Source: JAHKLT01 sp046197865 | GTDB taxonomy: Archaea > Methanobacteriota > Methanobacteria > Methanobacteriales > Methanobacteriaceae | Direction: 5' to 3' | Assembly: GCF_046197865.1 (NCBI RefSeq) | Contig: NZ_CP166990.1 | Location: forward strand, 744,001-808,000 | DNA length: 64,000 bases | Shown: positions 42,502 to 50,334 of the stretch, one piece after another | Layout: each line of letters begins with the position of its first letter | Position numbering within the stretch: the first letter of the stretch is position 1 | Notes under the pieces: model-generated | The model's input: the letters and a program-made list of their open reading frames with translations, nothing else | Databases searched by the model: none | Told to the model about the DNA's origin: nothing | Position numbers and translations under genes: made by a program

Positions 42502-43971
42502 ATGAAAGTAAAAGTACTGGATACTACTTTAAGAGATGGAGAACAAACTCCAGGTGTATCCTTAACAAAAAATGAGAAACTGAGAATAGCTTCAAAATTA
42601 GATGAAATTGGTGTAAATTTCATTGAAGCAGGTGCGGCTGTCACATCTGAAGGAGAAAGAGAAGCTATTAAAAATATTTGTGCTCAAGGTTTTAAAGCTG
42701 ATATTTTAAGCTTTTCAAGACCTATTGTTAAAGATATTGATTATTGTATTGAATGTAATGTTGATGCAGTAAATTTGGTAGTTCCAACCTCTGATTTACA
42801 TATTACAGATAAATTAAAAACAACTCATGAAAAACTATTACAATTGTCTAATAATGCTATTGAATATTGTAAAGATCATGGTTTAGTTGTTGAGCTATCT
42901 GCAGAAGATGCTTCAAGATCAGATTTAGATTTTTTAGAAACTGTTTTTAAACAAGGACTTTCTCATGGTGCAGATAGATTATGTTTTTGTGATACTGTAG
43001 GAGTATTAACTCCAAAAAAATCATTTGATATCTTCTCAAGATATTCTAAACTTGATGCACCACTTAGTGTTCATTGTCATAATGATTTCGGTTTAGCTGT
43101 TGCAAATACTCTTGCAGCTATTAGGGGAGGAGCATCAGAATTTCATTCAACTATTAATGGTATAGGTGAAAGGGCAGGTAATACTTCTTTTGAAGAAATG
43201 GTTTCTGCATTATATGTTTTATATGGTGATGAATATGAAACTGATATAAAAATGAATGAGTTATATTCTATTTCTAAATTATCTGCAAGATTAACTGGTG
43301 TTTATCTTCAACCAAATAAAGCTATTGTAGGAGAAAATGCTTTTGCACATGAATCAGGTATACATTCTGATGGAATAATTAAAAATGCTAAAACATATGA
43401 ACCAATGACTCCAGAACTTGTTGGTCATAAACGTAGATTCATTGTAGGTAAACATGTGGGCACTAAAGGACTTAAAACTAAATTATTGGATTTAGATCTT
43501 AAAGTTAATGATGAACAACTTAAACAAATTTTTAAAGATGTAAAATCATTAGCAGATAAAGGTAAAACTGTTAGTGATGTTGATTTGCAAGCTATTGCAG
43601 AAAATATACTTGATATTGATGCAGATAATAAAATAAAATTAATTGATGTTACAATTGTATCTGGTAATTCTGTTATGCCTACAGCATCTGTTAAATTAGA
43701 TATTGATGGGAATGAAATTATTGAAGCTGATGTGGGTATAGGTCCTGTAGATGCAGCTATTAATGCAGTAAATAAAGCACTTTCTGATTTTGATGATATA
43801 GAATTAGTTGAATATCACGTAGATGCTATAACTGGTGGTACTGATGCTATCATTGATGTTATTGTAAGGCTTAAGAAAGGCGATAGAGTTTTATCTGCTA
43901 GAAGTGCAAGACCAGATATTATAAATGCAAGTGTTGAAGCATATATTAGTGGTATTAATAGATTAATTTAA
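42502..43971 (+). CDS. cimA: (R)-citramalate synthase CimA (LeuA-family)
   Basis: The enzyme condenses pyruvate and acetyl-CoA to citramalate, the start of the threonine-independent isoleucine route. The 489-residue protein has the family start DTTLRDGEQTPGVSLTKNEK, catalytic LSAEDASRSD, SVHCHNDFGLAVANTLAA, NGIGERAGNTSFEE and AHESGIHSDGIIKNAKTYEP, followed by a complete C-terminal LeuA-type regulatory domain (about 370-489). It closely follows the pattern of M. jannaschii CimA (491 residues) as I remember it; 2-isopropylmalate synthase and AksA are the alternatives. GGAGGTAATTTT precedes ATG 42502. The regulatory domain predicts feedback inhibition. Confidence 0.82.
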   Translation: MKVKVLDTTLRDGEQTPGVSLTKNEKLRIASKLDEIGVNFIEAGAAVTSEGEREAIKNICAQGFKADILSFSRPIVKDIDYCIECNVDAVNLVVPTSDLHITDKLKTTHEKLLQLSNNAIEYCKDHGLVVELSAEDASRSDLDFLETVFKQGLSHGADRLCFCDTVGVLTPKKSFDIFSRYSKLDAPLSVHCHNDFGLAVANTLAAIRGGASEFHSTINGIGERAGNTSFEEMVSALYVLYGDEYETDIKMNELYSISKLSARLTGVYLQPNKAIVGENAFAHESGIHSDGIIKNAKTYEPMTPELVGHKRRFIVGKHVGTKGLKTKLLDLDLKVNDEQLKQIFKDVKSLADKGKTVSDVDLQAIAENILDIDADNKIKLIDVTIVSGNSVMPTASVKLDIDGNEIIEADVGIGPVDAAINAVNKALSDFDDIELVEYHVDAITGGTDAIIDVIVRLKKGDRVLSARSARPDIINASVEAYISGINRLI

Positions 43972-43980
43972 TGTGGTAAT

Positions 43981-44481
43981 TTGAATTTAGATAATTTAGA
44001 AATTTATGGCTTTAAAGGAAGTATTGAAGATGTTAATCAAACTTTAGACTTTCTTAAAACCATTCAATCTTCTCATCCTGATTGTATTATTCAATTTTTA
44101 GATGCAAACCATATTGCAGGTCAAAAACACATTCGCCATGGTGTATTTCAAGCTATTAATGCTTTTAATCGTGAAGAAAACATAGCTAATGATTTATCTG
44201 TTGAAATTGTTTTGAGATCTTCTGCTCAAAGACAAATTTCTAAGGCATTTGAAATCCTTGGTGTGAAAAAAGGAAAAATGGATTTATGCATAGTAATGAT
44301 GAACTGTTCTAATGAAATATATGATCAATTATCTACTATGTATGAAAGAGATGACAATGTTTTATTAAAAGATTCTTCAAAATTATTAAAGGTCTATGAT
44401 ATTTCAAGTGAAGAATTATCAATCATGGATATTGAAGATATATTAATTGATAAAATTACAAAATTAAATGTAGATTATTGA
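43981..44481 (+). CDS. cgi121: KEOPS complex subunit Cgi121
   Basis: Cgi121 is a subunit of KEOPS, which makes the t6A base of ANN-decoding tRNAs; it binds the tRNA 3' CCA end and the Bud32 kinase. The 166-residue protein shows the family core IQFLDANHIAGQKHIRHGVF, QAINAFNREENIANDLSVEI and VLRSSAQRQISKAFEILGVK. The start is TTG 43981, nine bases after the cimA stop, with TGTGGTAAT as a weak ribosome binding site. Its 3' end overlaps the convergent DegT-like gene by seven bases. Other KEOPS genes are not in the window. Confidence 0.88.
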   Translation: MNLDNLEIYGFKGSIEDVNQTLDFLKTIQSSHPDCIIQFLDANHIAGQKHIRHGVFQAINAFNREENIANDLSVEIVLRSSAQRQISKAFEILGVKKGKMDLCIVMMNCSNEIYDQLSTMYERDDNVLLKDSSKLLKVYDISSEELSIMDIEDILIDKITKLNVDY

Positions 44482-45428
44482 TAAATTTTAACTTTTTCAA
44501 TAATTTCATCTAAATTTTCTTTAGTGAGTGAAGATGTATTTAAGTTTTTTATTTCAATAGCTACAGCTTTTTCTTTTACACGATTATAATTAGGACATTT
44601 TGTAAAGAAACTTTTTTTATCTATTGGTAGCTCATTTCGAAGATTATAGCTTGTTTTTTTAGGGTCTTCACATTTAATTATAACATTTATTCCTCTTTTA
44701 TTTTGATGAATAACATTATCTAAATTATTTTTAAGATATTTACATGCTTCAACAGTTTTTTTAAAGTTATTTGAAGTATAATTTAATTCTGTATTTATCC
44801 CACCAGCAGTTATATTATCGCATTTTAATGCTTTAAGAGGAATTTTAAATATTTCTTTAAATTTTTCATTATTATAACTTATAAAACCTCCACTTTCAAC
44901 ATTAATCATTTTCGGAGATCCAGTTGATGCAATTATAATATCAGAATATTTTCCATTACCCAGCTTTTTTTCATTATCACAAATTCCACCAGATGCATCT
45001 TCAATTAGAATAATGTTATGTTCATGGCAATATTTAGAAATAGCTTTAATGTTTTGTTCTCCACTATATGCTGCAAAACTAGTTAAAATCAGACCAGAAC
45101 ATTTGTTTAAATCTAATTCATTTAATAAGTCAGTACTAATAATTCCTTCATCAGTTTTTAAAATTTCAATTTCTTTATTTAAAAATTTTGCATATTGTTT
45201 AAAACCATTCCATCCGCCTTGATCAGGAATAATGATTTTTTCATCTATTGCAGATAAACTAAGTAAAATACTGCTATTTCCACTATTTGTTAAATTACAA
45301 TAGCTATGATTAGTAATGTTTTTTATTTTATCTTCTGTTATAGATGAATCAAAATCTATTTTTCCTGAAGCTATTTGGGATTTTACTTTTAGTGTTTCAT
45401 CTGAAGGTTTTTTAAACTCTAATTTCAT
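44475..45428 (-). CDS. DegT/DnrJ/EryC1-like PLP-dependent protein
   Basis: A 317-residue fold-type-I PLP protein. NLTNSGNSSILLSLSAIDE holds the cofactor phosphate-binding region, IIPDQGGWNGFKQYAKFLN resembles the substrate-side loop, and ILIEDASGGICDNE has the Asp that contacts the pyridine nitrogen. The expected Lys that forms the Schiff base would lie in STGSPKMINVESGGFISY, where a Lys is present. It is shorter than typical DegT aminotransferases (about 370), and the substrate is unknown; the family usually works on nucleotide sugars. It is the last gene of an operon with NreA, overlapping it by four bases. Confidence 0.75.
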   Translation of the reverse strand: MKLEFKKPSDETLKVKSQIASGKIDFDSSITEDKIKNITNHSYCNLTNSGNSSILLSLSAIDEKIIIPDQGGWNGFKQYAKFLNKEIEILKTDEGIISTDLLNELDLNKCSGLILTSFAAYSGEQNIKAISKYCHEHNIILIEDASGGICDNEKKLGNGKYSDIIIASTGSPKMINVESGGFISYNNEKFKEIFKIPLKALKCDNITAGGINTELNYTSNNFKKTVEACKYLKNNLDNVIHQNKRGINVIIKCEDPKKTSYNLRNELPIDKKSFFTKCPNYNRVKEKAVAIEIKNLNTSSLTKENLDEIIEKVKIYQ

Positions 45429-46603
45429 TGTAATCCTTTTTTAAAGTAGATATCTAATGTTGTTTGTTTATGGTGAAGTAATTCTTCCAATAAATCGCTT
45501 TGTTTTATATATTTATGGATAGGAATTTTTAAATTTGATGAAACATAATTTACAGCAGTTTTCAATGATTCAAATTCTTTATAACCATTATTCATTGCAT
45601 ATTTAATGTTTTCTCTAACATTAAAAACCCCTAATGGAACATATCCTGGATATGCTTCTCTTAAAACTATTGCTCCAGCTTGTTCTTTCTTTTTAGATAA
45701 ATAATCTAGGAGACCCATTTTACATGTGTAAAAACAACCACCAACAGAAGAATATTCTTTTTTATTAGTATTTGTTTCATAATCTGAAAAGATTAGCTCT
45801 TCTTTACCTATTATTTTAATAAAAGCTTCCATCCATTCATATTGCCATTCAGTTGGAAGTAAGATAACTGCATAATAGTTGTTTAAACTTGAAAATTCAT
45901 AAACTCTATGTGTATCAATAATAGGGTATTGTCTTACTCTTTTTAAAAGAATATTAGCTAGTGTTGTATCACATGCAGTTATAGACCAACGAGTTGGAAC
46001 TAATTTTCGCCTACCTTTAGTACCAATAGCTCCAACAGAAAATGCTTTTTGCATAGCTGAGAAGGGAACTTCCTTTTCATGTAAATTTATAACTGCATCT
46101 GTAGCTTTTAAATCAGTATCATAAAATGTTTTCTCTAGTTGTCTGTCCCATTTAACAGCATCAATATCAAATTTTTCAATTAAACCACTAGGTCCATGAG
46201 GAGCACTATCTTCTGTTAATAGTGATCCTTGGGGTCTTCTTTGAAAACTAGCTTCACTATCAATAGATGTAGATGCAAGTGAAATATCTTGTAATTTTTC
46301 AACAAAAGGATTTTCTAAATCATCTACTTTCATTAATTGTTTTCCTCTTACAAGATTCATACGATATTTAATAATATCCTCTTGGCTTTTATTTTCATTA
46401 ATCCATTGTTCTGGAGTATCCATTATAGAAGTATCTCCAAGTTCTGGAACCATCATAGGACCTGCAAAAACTTTTGGATAACTCCATCTACCAATAAAAA
46501 CTGAAGGTGGTGTACTTCCTTCTAAATCTTTTCCGACTTTAACAGATTTCATTTGAATTTTATCTGTTAATTTTTTTAAATATGCATTTTTTGTTTCTTT
46601 CAT
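45425..46603 (-). CDS. nreA: DNA repair protein NreA with C-terminal PCNA-interaction motif
   Basis: Nre proteins are archaeal repair factors for DNA cross-links that interact with PCNA. The 392-residue protein has the conserved Nre core VFIGRWSYPKVFAGPMMVPE, SEASFQRRPQGSLLTEDSAP, and RKLVPTRWSITACDTTLANI. Its C-terminus carries QTTLDIYF (residues 380-387) just before the end, a good PIP box of the QxxLxxYF type. The N-terminal zinc motif found in some members is not evident. It runs from 46603 toward the DegT-like gene with an ATGA-type overlap. Confidence 0.9.
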   Translation of the reverse strand: MKETKNAYLKKLTDKIQMKSVKVGKDLEGSTPPSVFIGRWSYPKVFAGPMMVPELGDTSIMDTPEQWINENKSQEDIIKYRMNLVRGKQLMKVDDLENPFVEKLQDISLASTSIDSEASFQRRPQGSLLTEDSAPHGPSGLIEKFDIDAVKWDRQLEKTFYDTDLKATDAVINLHEKEVPFSAMQKAFSVGAIGTKGRRKLVPTRWSITACDTTLANILLKRVRQYPIIDTHRVYEFSSLNNYYAVILLPTEWQYEWMEAFIKIIGKEELIFSDYETNTNKKEYSSVGGCFYTCKMGLLDYLSKKKEQAGAIVLREAYPGYVPLGVFNVRENIKYAMNNGYKEFESLKTAVNYVSSNLKIPIHKYIKQSDLLEELLHHKQTTLDIYFKKGLQ

Positions 46604-46626
46604 GTTAATTTCAAAAAATAAATAAT

Positions 46627-47286
46627 TTAATAGCTAAAAATAATTGCAACTATGAATAATATTGATAATAAACTAAAAAGTAATGCTAATAATGGTAATA
46701 TGATCATTACAACTTTTTCACTACTTTTTAAACTTCTAAGAGTTGGTAATTTAGGTTCTTTTAATCTCCAATATTCATTAAGTGATTCTTGAACATTTAC
46801 TAAAGTCCAAATATGTAAAATTGGGAAAAAGAAAAAATATAATAGATTCCATCCTGTTGAAAAACTTTCTAAATTATTAGTTTTAAGAAGTGACTTAACA
46901 TCTTTTAAAAAGTAATAATAAACGAAGATATTTACTATTGGTATTAAAAAAAGAATAGTTCTAAGTAATGGACTTTTACTATTTTCTAATTCTTCAAAAG
47001 TTAATTTTGAATTTTTATAAAACCAATATATTTCAAAAATTCCTAATGTAAAAATCATTAAAAGTAAAAATCTTCTAATAGGAAATACTTTAGAATATTG
47101 AGTTTCTTTAGTGTCTATGTTTACTGTTTTCTCATCTTTAAAATCGATGTTACTTTCAATATTCTTAATTTCATAATCATATGAACCATGATTTGATAAA
47201 TTTATATTTTCAAAATCATAAAAGCAATTTTCACATTCATAATCATTAAAAGAACTCTCTTCACCACAAATTGGGCATTCTTTCAT
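46627..47286 (-). CDS. Zinc-ribbon membrane protein, DUF4234-like
   Basis: The 219-residue protein has an N-terminal zinc ribbon (CPICGEESS and CENCFYDFE), an acidic linker, then four hydrophobic spans (RRFLLLMIFTLGIFEIYWFY, LLRTILFLIPIVNIFVYYYF, NLLYFFFFPILHIWTLV, VVMIILPLLALLFSLLSILF). The string TLGIFEIYWFYKN is typical of DUF4234. The function is unknown. It lies in an all-minus run between NreA and GMP synthase with short gaps. Confidence 0.78.
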   Translation of the reverse strand: MKECPICGEESSFNDYECENCFYDFENINLSNHGSYDYEIKNIESNIDFKDEKTVNIDTKETQYSKVFPIRRFLLLMIFTLGIFEIYWFYKNSKLTFEELENSKSPLLRTILFLIPIVNIFVYYYFLKDVKSLLKTNNLESFSTGWNLLYFFFFPILHIWTLVNVQESLNEYWRLKEPKLPTLRSLKSSEKVVMIILPLLALLFSLLSILFIVAIIFSY

Positions 47287-47304
47287 TTTTCCACCATTTT
47301 TTAT

Positions 47305-48231
47305 TTATGCAAACTCAATAGTACTAGGAGGTTTATCGCTTATAGATAATGCAACATGGGTTACCTCAGGAATTTCTGATGTGATTCGTTTAGACATTGT
47401 CCTAATAATATTCCATGGCAATTCTGGAATATATGCAGTCATTGCATCAACAGAACTAACTAATCTAAGTACTACTAAATAACCAAAATCTCTTTGATCA
47501 CCTTTAACTCCAGTAACTTTAGTATCGGTTAAAACAGCAAAATATTGCCATAATTCCTTATTTAAACCTTCTTTTTCAATCTCTTCAGAAACAATTTTAT
47601 TAGCTTTTCTACAAACTGCTAATTTTTCATCAGATAATGTACCAATAACTCTAACAGCTAATCCTGGTCCTGGGAAAGGTTGTCTATAAACAATTTTCTT
47701 ATCAAGTCCTAATTCTAAACCAATTTGGCGAACTTCATCTTTATATAAATCACGAACTGGTTCTACAACTTTTAAAACCATTCCACTAGGTAATTTAACA
47801 TTATGATGAGATTTAATCTTACCTTCAGTTTCAATCCAATCGGGAGCTATTGTTCCTTGAACTAAAAATTTTGCATCAGTTTTATCTGCTTCTCTTTGGA
47901 AAACATCAATAAAAACTTTACCTATGATTTCTCTTTTTTCTTCTGGATCTTCAACACCATCTAATGCAGTTAAAAACTCTTCAGAAGCATCAACATATTT
48001 AAAATTAATTTTATCTTTAAAAGTATTAGTTACTTCTTCTACTTCACCTTCACGAAGTAATCCGTGATTTACAAAAATAGCTATTAAATTATCTCCAATA
48101 GCTTCTTGAATTAAAACTGAACAAACTGAACTATCTACACCACCAGATAATGCAATTACTGCCTTTTCATCACCAATTTCATCTTTGATTTTAGCTATTG
48201 CTTCTGTAATAAATTCTTCTGGATTAAACAT
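47305..48231 (-). CDS. guaAB: GMP synthase subunit B (ATP pyrophosphatase)
   Basis: This subunit adenylates XMP and aminates it to GMP with ammonia from subunit A. The 308-residue chain has the pyrophosphatase loop AVIALSGGVDSSVCSVLIQE, VNHGLLREGE, FLVQGTIAPDWIE, YRQPFPGPGLAVRVIG and the C-terminal dimer motif RMSKRITSEIPEVTHVALSI. The start is taken at ATG 48231, five bases after GGTGG; an adjacent ATG (48234) and a TTG (48243) are also in frame. Archaea split GuaA into two genes; here an 86-residue gene stands between them. Confidence 0.93.
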   Translation of the reverse strand: MFNPEEFITEAIAKIKDEIGDEKAVIALSGGVDSSVCSVLIQEAIGDNLIAIFVNHGLLREGEVEEVTNTFKDKINFKYVDASEEFLTALDGVEDPEEKREIIGKVFIDVFQREADKTDAKFLVQGTIAPDWIETEGKIKSHHNVKLPSGMVLKVVEPVRDLYKDEVRQIGLELGLDKKIVYRQPFPGPGLAVRVIGTLSDEKLAVCRKANKIVSEEIEKEGLNKELWQYFAVLTDTKVTGVKGDQRDFGYLVVLRLVSSVDAMTAYIPELPWNIIRTMSKRITSEIPEVTHVALSISDKPPSTIEFA

Positions 48232-48246
48232 CATATCCACCAAAAT

Positions 48247-48507
48247 TTATTCTTCTTCAGCAGGAGCTTCGTAATCTTCAATAATCTTTTTAATTATTGC
48301 TTCTAATCCATCATCATTACCATTTTCAACAGCATCAATAATATCATCGTATTTAATGAATTTTTCAATTTTAATAGCTTTTTCCCCTATTCCTGAAAGT
48401 CTAAAACCATATTCTTCATCACCAACAATGATGTTTACATATTCTTTTCTAAGTCCTGGTTTATTTTCTATAGCTTTACTTTTCAAATCTTCAGCATTGT
48501 TTATCAT
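48247..48507 (-). CDS. Small acidic protein between the GMP synthase genes, unknown function
   Basis: An 86-residue protein that I do not recognise. It has an alpha/beta look (YVNIIVGDEEYGFRLSGIGE then KFIKYDDIIDAVENGNDDGL), and a flexible acidic tail EDYEAPAEEE. AAGGTGAAAAAAA precedes its ATG at 48507. It sits between guaAA (12 bp) and guaAB (about 15 bp) in one transcript, so a role with GMP synthase is possible but unproven. Confidence 0.75.
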   Translation of the reverse strand: MINNAEDLKSKAIENKPGLRKEYVNIIVGDEEYGFRLSGIGEKAIKIEKFIKYDDIIDAVENGNDDGLEAIIKKIIEDYEAPAEEE

Positions 48508-48519
48508 TTTTTTTCACCT

Positions 48520-49080
48520 TTAATATTGATTACATATTTTATAAAAATTATTGAATATCACAGATCCTTGAGGAGTGTGATGAACTTCTGGATGAAATTG
48601 AATTCCATAGATGTTTAAATCTTTATGTTTAAAAGATTCAATATTACATACTGATGAATCTGCTAATATTTCAAATTCATCTGGAATCTTTTCGACTTCA
48701 TCTTTATGTGATGACCAAACTTCCATTTTTGGACCTATATCACTAAATAAATTATCATGATTTAAAATATTAATTTTAACCTTGGCATAACTTTCACTTT
48801 CAGAATTATTAATCTTTCCACCAAATGCTTTAGCTATTAATTGATGGCCAAGACATATGCCAAGTATGGGAATATCAAAATGTTTAATGTAATCTTCGCT
48901 TAATCCAGCTTCATTAATTGAAGGTCCACCTCCAAGAATTAAACCTTTTGGATTTTTTGCCTGGATTTCATCTATTGATAATTCATTTGAAACAAGTTCA
49001 CAAGGTATTTTTAAATATCTAAGTGCTCTTTGTATTCTATGATTATATTGTCCTTTATTATTAATAATAATAATTGTCAT
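48520..49080 (-). CDS. guaAA: GMP synthase subunit A (glutaminase)
   Basis: A 186-residue class I glutamine amidotransferase that supplies ammonia for GMP synthesis. Motifs are LILGGGPSINEAG, the nucleophile Cys in PILGICLGHQLIAKAFGG, EVWSSHKDEVEKIPDEFEIL, and the His-Glu pair in YGIQFHPEVHHTPQG. Length fits archaeal stand-alone GuaA glutaminases. It is the promoter-proximal gene of the GMP synthase set. Confidence 0.93.
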   Translation of the reverse strand: MTIIIINNKGQYNHRIQRALRYLKIPCELVSNELSIDEIQAKNPKGLILGGGPSINEAGLSEDYIKHFDIPILGICLGHQLIAKAFGGKINNSESESYAKVKINILNHDNLFSDIGPKMEVWSSHKDEVEKIPDEFEILADSSVCNIESFKHKDLNIYGIQFHPEVHHTPQGSVIFNNFYKICNQY

Positions 49081-49148
49081 TTTAAACTTCCCTTATGATA
49101 TATATTTTATATCAATATAATATTTAAAATAATTTAATTAAAAAAAGA

Positions 49149-49158
49149 TTTATAATAT
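49149..49158 (+). promoter_or_regulatory. TATA box of a probable leaderless gene
   Basis: TTTATAATAT-like sequence about 25 bases before ATG 49178, with no ribosome binding site between. The geometry fits transcription starting at or next to the initiation codon. Confidence 0.4.
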
Positions 49159-49177
49159 AAAAATTATAATTTAGATT

Positions 49178-49318
49178 ATGGAACTTATAGATTTAGTATA
49201 TATTATAGTAGCAATTTTAGTTGGAGTTCTAGTTCTTCAATTATTTATGTGGCTTTTACCAGTTGTTGTAGTTTTATTAATTGCATTTTTTGTATATATT
49301 TACTTATCTGAGAGATAA
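49178..49318 (+). CDS. 46-residue hydrophobic membrane peptide
   Basis: A small ORF starts at ATG 49178 and ends at TAA 49316-49318. The product begins MELIDLVYIIVAILVGVLVL and continues with a second hydrophobic stretch LLPVVVVLLIAFFVYIYLSE, so it should cross the membrane once or twice as a hairpin. There is no ribosome binding site, but a TATA-like element about 25 bases upstream suggests a leaderless mRNA. It is isolated between the divergently placed GMP synthase operon and convergent trxB, whose stop is six bases after its own. The function is unknown. Confidence 0.6.
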   Translation: MELIDLVYIIVAILVGVLVLQLFMWLLPVVVVLLIAFFVYIYLSER

Positions 49319-49324
49319 TTTTAT

Positions 49325-50239
49325 TTATCTTTCTAAATCATCATATGCTGATAGTGCAGCTATCGCACCTTCACTACATGCAACAACCCATTGTTTAACT
49401 CCTCCAGTTATATCTCCTGAGGCATAAACATTTCTTAAATTAGTTCTTTGACTTTTATCTGTTTTTATATAGTTATCTTCATCAAGTTCAACATCCAAAC
49501 TTTCTGCTAATTCTGTTTGGGGAACAGATCCAATAGCTATAAATACAGCACTTAAATTTAATTTTGTTTCATTATTTTCATTATCTACAATTGTTATTGA
49601 TTCTACAACATTCTTTCCTTCAATTTTTTTAACATTACTATTATAGATGACATTTATTCCTTTATCTTTAATTTTTTGCTGGAGGAATGCATCACCTCTA
49701 AATTTATCTCGTCTATGAATTATAGTTACATCACAACCAATATTATATAGATAAATAGCTTCTTGTAAGGCACTATTGCCTCCCCCCACCATAGCTACTT
49801 TTTTACCTTTAAAAAACATTCCATCACAAGTAGCACAATATGCAACTCCTTTACCTAGGAATTCTTTTTCACCTTCAACATTTAAATGTCTAAAAGTAGA
49901 CCCTGTAGCTAAAATAAGTGCTTTAGTATTATAATCTTCTTTATTTGTTATTATTTTAAAATTATAATTGTCATCTTCTATTTTCTCAATAGATTTTATT
50001 GTTTCAAATTCATGCAAATCAGAGTTTTTAACACATTGATCTTTCATTTTTTCAATTAAACTAACTCCAGCAATAAGTTCAAAACCAGGATAATTTTCCA
50101 TTGCTGGGACTTGACGTCCAGCTCCTCCTGAAATATTTTTATCAATGACTAATGTTTTTTTACCTTGTCTACCTGCATATAATCCTGCTGTTAATCCTGC
50201 AGGTCCAGCACCAATTATAATGATATCATATTTTTCCAT
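49325..50239 (-). CDS. trxB: Thioredoxin-disulfide reductase
   Basis: A 304-residue flavoprotein that reduces thioredoxin with NAD(P)H or F420-linked electrons. FAD motif IIIGAGPAGLTAGLYAGRQG, the redox pair in YCATCDGMFF (about residue 135), nucleotide motif VAMVGGGNSALQEAIYLY and C-terminal NVYASGDITGGVKQWVVACS are all present. The pyridine-nucleotide site shows HRRDKFR, which suggests NADPH. It is a single gene with its own promoter in the gap after 50239. Confidence 0.93.
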   Translation of the reverse strand: MEKYDIIIIGAGPAGLTAGLYAGRQGKKTLVIDKNISGGAGRQVPAMENYPGFELIAGVSLIEKMKDQCVKNSDLHEFETIKSIEKIEDDNYNFKIITNKEDYNTKALILATGSTFRHLNVEGEKEFLGKGVAYCATCDGMFFKGKKVAMVGGGNSALQEAIYLYNIGCDVTIIHRRDKFRGDAFLQQKIKDKGINVIYNSNVKKIEGKNVVESITIVDNENNETKLNLSAVFIAIGSVPQTELAESLDVELDEDNYIKTDKSQRTNLRNVYASGDITGGVKQWVVACSEGAIAALSAYDDLER

Positions 50240-50334
50240 AGTTTCGTCTTTAATTTTTAATTATTATTATTTATGTTATTTCCAATATTTACAGTTTTAT
50301 AAAAAATTAAAAAAGGAATTTTAAAAATAGTAAA

